Assembly (NCBI GenBank): GCA_019637915.1
Contig: JAHBUV010000001.1
Span: forward strand, 682,001 to 746,000
Reading direction: 5' to 3'
Source: Pseudobdellovibrionaceae bacterium
GTDB taxonomy: Bacteria; Bdellovibrionota; Bdellovibrionia; Bdellovibrionales; Bdellovibrionaceae
DNA: 64,000 nucleotides
Positions 47,188 through 57,405 of this stretch are shown piece by piece. The notes under the pieces were generated by a model, which did not search any database, was not told the origin of the DNA, and was given only the letters and a program-made list of their open reading frames with translations. Within the stretch, counting starts at the first letter, position 1. Each line of letters begins with the position of its first letter. The translations under genes were made by a program, and so were the position numbers.

Positions 47188-47575
47188 GTCAAAGATGGTA
47201 GATCTTTGGCTCAAAAAAGCGGGGCGTGATTTACGTTTCTCGAAAGCCGCAATGACTTTGGATGAACAGTTCTTTGATGAAATCGTTTTTCATTGCCAGC
47301 AGTCCGTTGAAAAATCCATCAAGGCGTTCCTCACTTTTCATAAAGAACCCTTTGGGAAAACTCATGACATCGGCGAGCTTTTATTATCGGTTGCCAAGAT
47401 CGACCCGAATCTTGCGCAGCTTTTAGATTCATCAAAAATTCTGTCCAAATACGCTGTCGCCATCCGCTATCCTGATGCCCAAGGATTGGATATCGTCATT
47501 GACGGCGAAACTGCAAATCAAAGCCTTACCCTTGCGGATGCCGTTTATGTGGAACTGAGCGCAAGAATTAAGTAG
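47180..47575 (+). CDS. HEPN-domain protein (toxin partner)
   Basis: The 131-residue helical protein is of the HEPN (PF05168-like) type: LAKSKMVDLWLKKAGRDLRF, FHCQQSVEKSIKAFLTFH, FGKTHDIGELL and AVAIRYPDA. The classical Rx4-6H motif is not obvious. The TTG at 47180 follows GGGAG with seven bases of spacing and gives an eight-base overlap with the antitoxin, as in the MntA/HepT pair; ATG 47195 is the alternative start. Likely a ribonuclease or nucleic-acid-binding partner. Confidence 0.75.
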   Translation: MAKSKMVDLWLKKAGRDLRFSKAAMTLDEQFFDEIVFHCQQSVEKSIKAFLTFHKEPFGKTHDIGELLLSVAKIDPNLAQLLDSSKILSKYAVAIRYPDAQGLDIVIDGETANQSLTLADAVYVELSARIK

Positions 47576-47639
47576 CTATGAAAATCGCCTTCATATTTTT
47601 TTAGTCTCCAAAATATGCCTTGCGAAAGACTGCTCACGA

Positions 47640-47771
47640 ATGAAGCCATTCAATCCGAATGGAAAGATCGCCAGCAAATTGACGAAGATATTTGCACAGG
47701 ATTTTGAAGAAGCTGTTAAAACCTGGCCTACCAATAGCACAGATGCATATTTCATCCGTGCTGAATTTTAA
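47640..47771 (+). CDS. Possible 43-residue small protein
   Basis: A short frame starts MKPFNPNGKIASKLTKIF and ends RAEF, only eight bases before a hairpin terminator. The composition looks protein-like (amphipathic, with Trp and Tyr), but there is no ribosome-binding site, and the frame is open further upstream without a start codon, so it could be a remnant of a longer gene. Confidence 0.35.
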   Translation: MKPFNPNGKIASKLTKIFAQDFEEAVKTWPTNSTDAYFIRAEF

Positions 47772-47778
47772 AAATAAA

Positions 47779-47803
47779 AAAGGAAGCCTTTCGGGCTTCC
47801 TTT
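47779..47803 (+). terminator. Hairpin terminator after the MNT/HEPN module
   Basis: A 10-bp stem AAAGGAAGCC / GGCTTCCTTT with loop TTTCG has flanking A and T runs and works in both directions. It ends the plus-strand MNT/HEPN transcript. Confidence 0.75.
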
Positions 47804-47913
47804 AATTATTCAATCATCGTGGGATTAGACCATCTGATTTTAAATCAAAATGGCGGACCACCCGCCAGCCAGGACAACCTTTTCCCTCCAGCGAATCCTC
47901 CTCAACATAGCAT

Positions 47914-48180
47914 CTATGCTGCTTCGATTGGGGACGTTGTTGAGAGCACCTTCGGCCTTTCGACTATATCGAGCTTGATGTAGAGGTCGTAAGCCTGAGC
48001 TCGAAGATCGCCGAGAATCATTGACAGTCCAATCGATGCGTCGTGTTCCTCTCGCGCCGAGCACTGGGACTCGGGTTGGTATCCCTCAAGCAAACGCTGA
48101 ATTCCGTGAAGCTTGTAAGACAAATCGAGCGCTGTGCTCTGAAGATCACTGTAATAGTCGTCATGGGTTTTCTCGGTCAT
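47914..48180 (-). CDS. Small hypothetical protein
   Basis: The 88-residue, mostly helical protein starts MTEKTHDDYYSDLQSTALDL. It has no recognised family and no membrane segment. It has an unusually good ribosome-binding site for this region (AAGGAGG six bases before the ATG), which is the main argument that it is expressed. It lies on the minus strand of the accessory island and is possibly cargo of the inserted element. Confidence 0.6.
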   Translation of the reverse strand: MTEKTHDDYYSDLQSTALDLSYKLHGIQRLLEGYQPESQCSAREEHDASIGLSMILGDLRAQAYDLYIKLDIVERPKVLSTTSPIEAA

Positions 48181-48465
48181 AGAATCCTCCTTTTATGAGA
48201 AGGAACCTACGCCCGCCGTCGACGATGAGAGTACTAATTTATTTACGTTGACGCCAAATTTGCAAACTGCACGAACGCTAAATGCGTCCGATATCTTTGA
48301 AGGTTTATCTTCGAGATAGAAGACCCAATGCCACTTGTTCGACATCTGATTCCCCATGCTGAATGTCGATCCGCAGTTTTTCAGCGGCTTCAGAGGACAG
48401 ATGAAACGAATTCTCGACAGGAGAATACCTCGCCGGAACACACCCAATACTCGACTATTATTTCG
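48181..48465. other. Remnant region of the island, uncertain coding
   Basis: On the minus strand a 50-codon frame (start near 48345, MSNKWHWVFYLEDKPSKISD, ends 48193) follows GGGGA and contains ISDAFSVRA, but the end looks frame-shifted and no family is clear. Otherwise nothing is recognised in this stretch. It may be decayed island cargo. Confidence 0.35.
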
Positions 48466-48615
48466 ATACCCTTCTGCCTTCCTTCATGACCCATCACATG
48501 GAGGAAAATGAAATCCAGGCCCACGTAAGGAAACGATCCAGCAGCACCTGCCGAAAACCCTGTCCCGAGAAAAGAACGAGGACCTGAACGTGCTGGAGCT
48601 GTGTGAGATGGGTTT
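48466..48615 (+). pseudogene. Truncated oxyR 3'-end copy
   Basis: The sequence repeats the last part of oxyR (from ATACCCTTCTGCC, coordinates 45244 onward) with scattered substitutions, an internal deletion of about 88 bases after CCCACGT, and loss of the stop codon (TGTGAG instead of TGTTAG). It has no 5' part and cannot make OxyR. It marks the right edge of the duplicated or inserted segment. Confidence 0.8.
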
Positions 48616-48640
48616 TGAAGGACGGTCGTGAGATCACTTT
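48466..48640 (+). repeat. Direct repeat A, copy 2
   Basis: This is the second copy of the oxyR 3' end plus tail, including GAAGGACGGTCGTGAGATCACTTT. Here the tail forms the 3' end of the DUF2200 gene. Confidence 0.75.
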
Positions 48641-49011
48641 CCAGGCGAATGTCGGTCATCCGACCCGCGCAAAATCTTTTCCATCGTTTTTCCCTTCGCC
48701 AGCTCATCGATCAATTTGTCCAGGTAGCGGATTTCCCGCATCGTCGGCTCTTTGATGTCTTCCACCCGGACGCCGCAAACGACCCCCTTGATCAGGGATC
48801 GCGAAGGATTCATCTCCGGAGCGGCCGCGAAGAAACTCTCGAAGTCGGTCTGCTTTTTCAGTTGGGATTCGAGCTGCTTTTGACTGTAACCGGTGAGCCA
48901 TCGGATGATCTCATCGACTTCCGCCTTCTGACGCCCTTTTTTCTCGGCTTTCGCGACATACAGCGGATAGACGCTTGCAAAGCTCATTGCAAAGATCGGA
49001 TGTTTTGCCAT
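48634..49011 (-). CDS. DUF2200 family protein
   Basis: The 125-residue protein starts [20 protein letters not shown] and has [20 protein letters not shown] and [20 protein letters not shown], the pattern of the DUF2200 family, cytosolic proteins of unknown function. GC content and codon use match the chromosome, not the island. Its last bases lie in direct repeat A copy 2, and a trace of this 3' end is left after the true oxyR gene. Confidence 0.85.
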   Translation of the reverse strand: MAKHPIFAMSFASVYPLYVAKAEKKGRQKAEVDEIIRWLTGYSQKQLESQLKKQTDFESFFAAAPEMNPSRSLIKGVVCGVRVEDIKEPTMREIRYLDKLIDELAKGKTMEKILRGSDDRHSPGK

Positions 49012-49106
49012 GAATCGATCTTAATCCAAGAACTCTATGGATTCACCCTCATCCGTCAAACGACACCCCCTCTTTATCTGAGGGTCTCCAAACAGATCGA
49101 AGGCTC

Positions 49107-49201
49107 TGAATCTTTGATTGAAGCGAAAACGGAAGCCCTGAAGGACTTCAACGGTCGTTTTCGATTGTTCGCTGGGATTTCCACTTGGAGAAAGTGGCGG
49201 G
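49107..49201. repeat. Direct repeat B, copy 2 (tRNA-Asp trailer)
   Basis: This is the 3' trailer of tRNA-Asp, containing the hairpin CCACTT-GGAGA-AAGTGG and the CGAAAACG...CGTTTTCG stem. It is the probable parental copy of the repeat at 46617-46711. Confidence 0.8.
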
Positions 49202-49273
49202 GCAGACGGGACTCGAACCCGCGGCCTTCCGCGTGACAGGCGGACGTTATAACCAACTTAACTACTGCCCCGC
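49196..49273 (-). tRNA. tRNA-Asp (GTC)
   Basis: The minus strand folds as a cloverleaf. The acceptor stem GCGGGGC pairs with GCCCCGC, the D arm is AGTTAAGTTGGTTATAAC, the anticodon arm CCGCCTGTCACGCGG has anticodon GTC, and the T arm is GCGGGTTCGAGTCCCGT. The CCA end is not encoded. It is the only RNA gene found, and its 3' trailer is duplicated in the island. Confidence 0.93.
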
Positions 49274-49408
49274 TAAGTTCGAGAGTTGGTTCTAGGAGAT
49301 TTCCCACCCCCTTGCAACCACAAAATGTGCTGAATCTTTCGGCAAAATAGGTGGAAAGGCTTGTCCCGGGGCACCCATCGGTCGCAAAATCCCTGGCGGA
49401 GGTCTTTT

Positions 49409-49747
49409 ATGCGCGTTTTGAGCCTGATCATGACCCTGAGTCTGACCCTGCCCGCCTGGGCGGAAACCAAAGTCTACCAAGTCGAGGGCATGACCTGCGG
49501 CAGCTGCGTGAAGGCCATCAAAGCCCAGGTCTGCCAACTGCCCGGCCTGGAATCCTGCCAGGTGGAGCTGAACAAAGTCACGATCACCGCCCCCGCCGTG
49601 AACGACGACGTCGTCAAAAGCGCCATCGCCAAAGCCGGCGAGTACAGCGTCAGCAAAGTGGAGGGCGTCGATCCGACGGCCACCAAGAGCTCGTCCCTGC
49701 CCGGCGTCGACCACAAGAAAAAAACCACCCCGATCAAGACGCACTGA
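49409..49747 (+). CDS. Exported heavy-metal-associated (HMA) domain protein
   Basis: The 112-residue protein has a signal peptide (MRVLSLIMTLSLTLPAWAE) followed by one HMA domain with the metal-binding motif GMTCGSC (MxCxxC), like MerP or the CopZ-type metallochaperones but in the periplasm. A C-terminal His/Lys tail follows (DHKKKTTPIKTH). GGAGG precedes the ATG at 49409. Its stop shares bases with the orn start, so both are one transcript, although their functions differ. Confidence 0.85.
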   Translation: MRVLSLIMTLSLTLPAWAETKVYQVEGMTCGSCVKAIKAQVCQLPGLESCQVELNKVTITAPAVNDDVVKSAIAKAGEYSVSKVEGVDPTATKSSSLPGVDHKKKTTPIKTH

Positions 49748-50289
49748 TGAACAAGCTTCTCTGGATCGACATGGAGATGACCGGCCTCGAGGTCGAGCAC
49801 GAGGTCATCATTGAAGTCGCCGCCATCGTCACCGACCTGGATTTCCGCGAGCTCGACAGCCTCGACATCGTGGTGAAACAGCCGCAGCACTACCTCGACA
49901 ACATGGACGAGTGGAACACCGAGCACCACACCAAGTCCGGCCTGGCCGCCAAGGTCCCGAACGGCACCGATCCGGAGGTGGCGGAGGCGCGCCTCGTGGA
50001 CTTCGTGAAGAAACACTTCCCGAACCCCAAAGACAAGCCCATCCTGGCCGGGAATTCCATCCACCAGGACCGACTCTTCATCGACAAGTACATGCCGATG
50101 TTCGCCGAGAAGCTGCACTACCGCATGGTGGACGTGAGCTCCTGGAAAGTGATCATGCGCGAGAAACTGGGCTTCACCTACCAGAAACACAACCAGCACC
50201 GCGCCCTCGACGACATCCGCGAGAGCATCCAGGAACTGCGCACCTACGTGAGCTTCGTGCACATCCCGCCCGGCGACACGCCCTCCTGA
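49747..50289 (+). CDS. orn: Oligoribonuclease
   Basis: The 180-residue DEDDh exonuclease has the ExoI motif WIDMEMTGLE, GNSIHQDRLFIDKYM as ExoII and HRALDDIRESIQEL as ExoIII, full family length. It degrades 2- to 5-nucleotide RNA, including pGpG from cyclic-di-GMP turnover. The start overlaps the stop of the HMA protein gene by one base. A strong terminator follows. Confidence 0.95.
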   Translation: MNKLLWIDMEMTGLEVEHEVIIEVAAIVTDLDFRELDSLDIVVKQPQHYLDNMDEWNTEHHTKSGLAAKVPNGTDPEVAEARLVDFVKKHFPNPKDKPILAGNSIHQDRLFIDKYMPMFAEKLHYRMVDVSSWKVIMREKLGFTYQKHNQHRALDDIRESIQELRTYVSFVHIPPGDTPS

Positions 50290-50304
50290 ATTTTCACCGC
50301 CCGA

Positions 50305-50345
50305 AAAAAAGAAACGGGGCCTTCAAAAGGCCCCGTTTCTTTTTT
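50305..50345. terminator. Bidirectional terminator between orn and ahcY
   Basis: A 19-bp perfect stem (50305-50323 and 50327-50345) with a 3-base loop CAA has A and T runs at its ends, suited to both convergent genes. Confidence 0.9.
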
Positions 50346-50365
50346 CGAATTCCGCAAAGAGCCGC

Positions 50366-51802
<1,437 letters not shown>

Positions 51803-52564
51803 TTAAGCGAGGGTCAAAACTTCGTAGCCCGTGTCCGTCACGAGCACCGTGTGTTCAAATTGCGCCGACAGCTTTTTGTCCGCCGTCGTGTACCACTTGA
51901 TCGCCGAGCCCGGGATGTCGTGCTCGATGATCTCGTCGGTGCCTTCGTTCACCATGGGCTCCACGGTGATGCAGTGGAAAGGCACCAGGCGGTCGCCCTT
52001 GCCCTTTTTCCCCCAGGAGGGAACGAAGGGCTCCTCGTGGAAGATGCGCCCCACGCCATGGCCGCCGATCTCTTTGACGGCGGTGTAACCGCGGCGGGTG
52101 ACGATTTTGTTGGTCTCGAAACCGATGTCGCCAGTGCGGCCGCCGGGCGTGATGGCCTCGATGCCCTTTTCCATGGCGAGCTTCGCCACTTCGACGAGGT
52201 CACGAGCCTTGTCGGAGACATTGCCGATCAGGAAGGTGCGCGAGCTGTCGCCGTAAAAGCCGTCCAGTTTGGGGGTGACATCGACGTTGATGATGTCGCC
52301 GTCCCTCAGGATCTCGCCGCCGGGCAGGCCGTGGCAGATGACTTCGTTGATGGAGGTGCAAACCGACTTGGGGAAACCGTTGTAACCGAGCGGCGCCGGC
52401 ACGGCGCCACGGCTCAAGGTGAAGTCATGGACCAGCTTGTCGATCTCGTCCGTCGACAGGCCGGCGCGGATGTATTTTTCCACGTAATTGAGCGTCTCGG
52501 CCGCCAGACGGCAGGCGCGCTCCATTTTCCGGATTTCATCCTTGTTCAGAGGGACAATGGCCAC
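51803..52564 (-). CDS. map: Methionine aminopeptidase, type I
   Basis: The 253-residue metalloprotease removes the initiator Met. The metal ligands are in INVDVTPKLDGFYGDSSRTF (two Asp), GGHGVGRIFHEEP (His), TVEPMV (Glu) and FEHTVLVTD (Glu). The start is GTG, five bases after AAGGAG. It is transcribed with ahcY. A hairpin terminator separates it from the SWIB gene upstream. Confidence 0.95.
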   Translation of the reverse strand: MAIVPLNKDEIRKMERACRLAAETLNYVEKYIRAGLSTDEIDKLVHDFTLSRGAVPAPLGYNGFPKSVCTSINEVICHGLPGGEILRDGDIINVDVTPKLDGFYGDSSRTFLIGNVSDKARDLVEVAKLAMEKGIEAITPGGRTGDIGFETNKIVTRRGYTAVKEIGGHGVGRIFHEEPFVPSWGKKGKGDRLVPFHCITVEPMVNEGTDEIIEHDIPGSAIKWYTTADKKLSAQFEHTVLVTDTGYEVLTLA

Positions 52565-52648
52565 GTTTTCTCCTTCGGGATGCCCACAGGTCTAACAAGG
52601 AGAGGGCTGATTTGCAACGCTCAGGTCCCCGCCCAGGCGCCGGAATGA

Positions 52649-52676
52649 AAAAAGGCCCGCTTGCGCAGGCCTTTTT
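52649..52676. terminator. Hairpin terminator upstream of map
   Basis: A 9-bp stem AAAAAGGCC / GGCCTTTTT with a 10-base loop terminates the minus-strand SWIB transcript before map. Confidence 0.8.
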
Positions 52677-52722
52677 CACCGGCTCCGGGGAGCCGGCTTG
52701 AACAAATCGCTCAAGAACCGTC

Positions 52723-53082
52723 TTACGACAGGTGCTTGTTCACGATTTTGGTCATTTCGAACATGTTGACGACGGCTTTACCGAAAAGCTCTTTCAGTTT
52801 GGCGTCGGCGTTGATGTTGCGGCGGTTTTTGGAGTCTTGCAGGTTGTTCTTTTTGATGTAGGCCCACAGTTTTTTAACAACTTCCGTGCGCGGCATCGGG
52901 GAGTTGCCCACCACAGCGGCGAGTTTGGCGCTGGGGGTGAGAGCTTTCATGAAAGCCGGGTTCGGCTTGCGCTTGCTGGCAGCCTTTTTCGGGGCGGCTT
53001 TTTTCGTCGCGACTTTTTTGGTCGCTTTTTTCGGGGCCGCTTTCTTGGTCGCTTTCTTCGTGGCTTTTTTCGCTTTCGCCAT
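52723..53082 (-). CDS. SWIB/MDM2-domain protein with histone H1-like N-terminus
   Basis: The 119-residue protein starts with about 40 residues of Lys/Ala repeats (KKATKKAAPKKATKK), like a histone H1 tail. A SWIB domain follows (LTPSAKLAAVVGNSPMPRTE, VVKKLWAYIKKNNLQD, INADAKLKELFG, MFEMTKIVNKHL). It probably binds DNA and compacts or modulates the nucleoid. GGAGG lies upstream of the ATG. Such a fusion is rare outside Chlamydia-like and a few other bacteria. Confidence 0.9.
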   Translation of the reverse strand: MAKAKKATKKATKKAAPKKATKKVATKKAAPKKAASKRKPNPAFMKALTPSAKLAAVVGNSPMPRTEVVKKLWAYIKKNNLQDSKNRRNINADAKLKELFGKAVVNMFEMTKIVNKHLS

Positions 53083-53182
53083 TTTCCTTTTTCCTCCGTT
53101 AAACGGTTGGTTGTTTCGGATGAAGTCAGTGTAAGAGGGCTTTTTCTCCTTTGTCCATAGGGAAAATGAAGCGCGTCGCGTT

Positions 53183-53340
53183 TTTTCCCTCGAGAGAAAA
53201 GCCCTTTCCCTCGAGGCGAAAGGCGCTTCCCCTCGAGAAAGCGCTCCCGAACGGGGTTTTTCCCTCTGAAAAAGCCCCTTGTCCCCTCGGGAAAAACCGC
53301 CCGCTCCCCCTCGGGCAAAATCCGGACTCGAGAGGGAAAC
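53183..53340. repeat. Array of CCCTCGAG-type short repeats
   Basis: At least seven related copies of TTCCCTCGAG/CGGG followed by GAAAA occur at 53187, 53208, 53230, 53262 (degenerate), 53284, 53308 and about 53326 (inverted), spaced 21 to 30 bases. Two more, at 53540 and 53576, lie inside the following gene. Each core CTCGAG is palindromic. Function unknown. Confidence 0.7.
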
Positions 53341-53362
53341 GCCCCCATCCGATCAGTGACGC

Positions 53363-53812
53363 ATGAAACAAAACAGCAGTTTCCAGGAGATTCTCGAGGA
53401 GAAATTGGGCGCCGGACGCCCGACTCCCGAGACGGACTGGACTCTGTCCCCGGGGGAACCCGCCCATCTGGCCTATCTCCTGGGGCAGATCGGCGTCTTC
53501 CGCTTTCCGAAGCCCCGCCCCTCCCCGCCGCCGTCCTCCCCCTCGAGGGAAAAGCCCCGGCCCGCCGTCCCGGCGCCTCGAGCGAAAGGCCCGCCGCACG
53601 CGCTCAGCGAGCGTCAAAAAACCGCCATGGGCTGGTTCCAGGACCAGGGCGAGGCCCTGGCCGACGACTTCAACGAAAAAGAATTGAAAACGGCCTTCCG
53701 CCGTCTGGCGCGCCGTCTGCATCCCGACGTGCACCCTCAGGGCAATGACCTGTTCCTGACGCTGAAGACCCAGCACCGCTGTCTGGAAGAGATCTTCAAG
53801 CGCCCCGTCTGA
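53363..53812 (+). CDS. J-domain-like protein with C-terminal HPD
   Basis: The 149-residue protein has a variable N-terminal part with a Pro/Arg/Ser-rich linker (about 50-80, encoded by the same CCCTCGAG-type repeats as its upstream region). The C-terminal 60 residues are J-domain-like (LKTAFRRLARRLHPDVHPQG), with the HPD motif that stimulates DnaK-type ATPase. The J-domain at the C-terminus and the lack of G/F and zinc domains make it a type III co-chaperone. No ribosome-binding site is seen. Confidence 0.75.
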   Translation: MKQNSSFQEILEEKLGAGRPTPETDWTLSPGEPAHLAYLLGQIGVFRFPKPRPSPPPSSPSREKPRPAVPAPRAKGPPHALSERQKTAMGWFQDQGEALADDFNEKELKTAFRRLARRLHPDVHPQGNDLFLTLKTQHRCLEEIFKRPV

Positions 53813-55486
<1,674 letters not shown>

Positions 55487-55576
55487 TCGAACTCCTTGGC
55501 TGGGATGGCGGCGCGAAATTCTTTTTTATTCGACTTGCCAAGTGTTGGGAAGCGGATTTTAATTTTTCACCTCAGC

Positions 55577-55798
55577 ATGACGGACAACACGGACGACCAA
55601 AAGAAACCTTGGATGCAGATTCAGACGGACCTCAAGTCCGCCCTGGACTCGTGGACGGAACTCTCCGCCAAGGCCAAAAACCGCAAGACTCCCGAGGAAG
55701 AACAACTCGAGGAGATCCGCAAGCTGCTGGGCAACCTCCAGGATAAAATCAAACATTTCGAAGAAGACGACGGCACCGAAGGCCCCGGCCAGGCCTGA
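55577..55798 (+). CDS. Small acidic coiled-coil protein
   Basis: The 73-residue protein is hydrophilic and helical (LKSALDSWTELSAKAKNR, EEEQLEEIRKLLGNLQDKIK) with an acidic tail. It is divergent from ettA across 90 bases. The frame is open far upstream on the strand opposite ettA, but that part is antisense; the ATG at 55577 fits a real gene. There is no strong ribosome-binding site and the family is unknown. Confidence 0.55.
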   Translation: MTDNTDDQKKPWMQIQTDLKSALDSWTELSAKAKNRKTPEEEQLEEIRKLLGNLQDKIKHFEEDDGTEGPGQA

Positions 55799-55817
55799 GG
55801 GGATCCTCGGACGAGGA

Positions 55818-56396
55818 TCAAATTTTCTTGAGAAGCTCTTCCTTCTTGGCGTGATACTCGGCTTCTGAGAGGGCGCCCTGCTGGTAGAGCTTGTGCAGCT
55901 GCTCCAAGGCGGCCATGGCCGAAGCGGAGGTGGGCGAAACGGGCTCGTCCCCCGAGAAGTTGCCCCATCTCAGCAGAGCCTTCATCTGGCGCTTCCACAC
56001 GCCGACCCAATCCACGTCCATCGAGATGGCTTCCGGCAGGTGCAGCACGACCGTGCCCACCATCAGGTCATGAAAGGTCTGGCGCTTCGCCGTGAACAGG
56101 TTGAAAAGGTACCCGATGCACAGGCAAAGGCCCGAGATGTAAGACAGGAGGTGGCGGACCAGGGCCTGCTGGAAGGTCAGCCGGTTGCCGGCTTCCGTCA
56201 CCAGGCGCAGGCCCATGAACAAGCGGCCCGGCGTGCCCCGGGTTTCCGAGGAGTCAAAAACCGGGAAATAAAAAAGGCCCACCACGATGCCGCCCGCCAC
56301 CGGGATGAGGGACCCCAAGACCATCGTGGGAATGAGCAGGATCAAAGCATCGATGCACAAGGCGCCGAAGCGCCGCCAGAAGCCCGCGTAAACCAT
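55818..56396 (-). CDS. RDD-family membrane protein with SHOCT tail
   Basis: The 192-residue protein starts GFWRRFGALCIDALILLIP, the Arg-Asp RDD signature, with about four membrane helices and TRGTPGRLFMGLRLV. The cytoplasmic tail ends ALEQLHKLYQQGALSEAEYH, a SHOCT (short C-terminal) motif. Function of RDD proteins is mostly unknown, with transport proposed. It follows the BolA-like gene after three bases on the same strand. Confidence 0.85.
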   Translation of the reverse strand: MVYAGFWRRFGALCIDALILLIPTMVLGSLIPVAGGIVVGLFYFPVFDSSETRGTPGRLFMGLRLVTEAGNRLTFQQALVRHLLSYISGLCLCIGYLFNLFTAKRQTFHDLMVGTVVLHLPEAISMDVDWVGVWKRQMKALLRWGNFSGDEPVSPTSASAMAALEQLHKLYQQGALSEAEYHAKKEELLKKI

Positions 56397-56399
56397 CCG

Positions 56400-56729
56400 T
56401 CACTTCCTTTTGTCGTGTTTCGATCCGCCCCGGCAGGCCGGGGAAACCATTTCGAAATCGTCTTTGACCGCCTCCCACTCCGCGGGCGTCAGCACCCGCA
56501 GGGTCAGGGCGTGCAAACCCCGGGCGCGCTCCTCGTCGAAGAGCGCCATCACGCGGCGCTGACGGTCCACCCGTCCCACGCCCTCGAAAGCGGGGGAAAC
56601 CAGCACCAGGCGGAAATGGGTCTCCGCCCGCGGTCCCGTCGCGTGCATATGGCTCTCGTTCTCGATCTCCAGATGCACGGGGGCGAAGTGCCGGGTCAGC
56701 TTGTCTTGAAGGGACTCGCGGATCGTCAT
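56400..56729 (-). CDS. BolA/IbaG-family protein
   Basis: The 109-residue protein has the BolA fold pattern: ETHFRLVLVSPAFEGVGRVD with the conserved His, RVMALFDEERARGLHALTLR and LTPAEWEAV. Family members bind monothiol glutaredoxins and [2Fe-2S] clusters or act on transcription. It overlaps the upstream gene by four bases (ATGA) and is three bases from the RDD gene, so they form one operon. Confidence 0.88.
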   Translation of the reverse strand: MTIRESLQDKLTRHFAPVHLEIENESHMHATGPRAETHFRLVLVSPAFEGVGRVDRQRRVMALFDEERARGLHALTLRVLTPAEWEAVKDDFEMVSPACRGGSKHDKRK

Positions 56730-57277
56730 CGCTGCAAGCGCGTCCGGGCGTTTTCAAGCACCGACTTGGCGATGGACAGGACACCCGTTTCTTCCAGTTT
56801 CTGCTCGAGTTTCTTTTCCAGGTCCTTGGCTTTGCGGAAGCTCACCTGGGCGGCGAACTGCGCCAGGGGATGACCCACCGGCAGGCCCTCGAAACGGCCG
56901 TCGTTCACCCAGTCGTCGGCGACGGCCTCGGCGAACTCGAAAGCCTTCGGGGCTTTGGCGCGCAGGGTTTCGCTGCCGTAAAAATCCAGGTGCACTTTTT
57001 TGCGATCCGCGGCCGAGGCCGCTTCTTCCTCCATGTTCACCTCGACGGCGCCCACGGGCGGCACCTCCGAAGACAGGGTTTCCTGGGCGGCGCCGGGGGA
57101 TTCCTGAATGAAGCGCGCCTCTTCGGTGCGGGCTTTCACCTCGGGCGGCAGGCCGTTGCTTTCCACGTCCTGGTTCACGTCCAGGCCGAGGCTCGCCGGC
57201 TCCACGTCGGGAACGGCCTGATGCGCCGGTTGGCTGGTTTTGTGGGATTTCTTGGACTCATGTTTTTTTGTTGCCAT
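56726..57277 (-). CDS. Hypothetical protein, Lys/Glu-rich
   Basis: The 183-residue soluble protein starts MATKKHESKKSHKTSQPAHQ. Its N-terminal half looks unstructured and is rich in Glu, Ser and Pro. The C-terminal 80 residues are helical (AFEFAEAVADDWVNDGRFEG ... KDLEKKLEQKLEETGV) and could be a small domain. The start follows GGAGG with five bases. It heads the operon with the BolA-like and RDD genes. Family not recognised. Confidence 0.6.
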   Translation of the reverse strand: MATKKHESKKSHKTSQPAHQAVPDVEPASLGLDVNQDVESNGLPPEVKARTEEARFIQESPGAAQETLSSEVPPVGAVEVNMEEEAASAADRKKVHLDFYGSETLRAKAPKAFEFAEAVADDWVNDGRFEGLPVGHPLAQFAAQVSFRKAKDLEKKLEQKLEETGVLSIAKSVLENARTRLQR

Positions 57278-57405
57278 GACGACCTCCGGTTTTTCAGAGA
57301 GAAACAGCCCCTCTTGAATTCTCATAGAATGGTCATATCTTCAAGCTCGCGCCGGAATGAAATCATTTTGCGAATCATCGGGAAATCGCGACGCCCCGAA
57401 GGGGC

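Noticed and set aside
45474-48650. Transposon or prophage
   Set aside because: No transposase, integrase, terminal inverted repeats or phage gene was found in the island; only the direct repeats described above are present.
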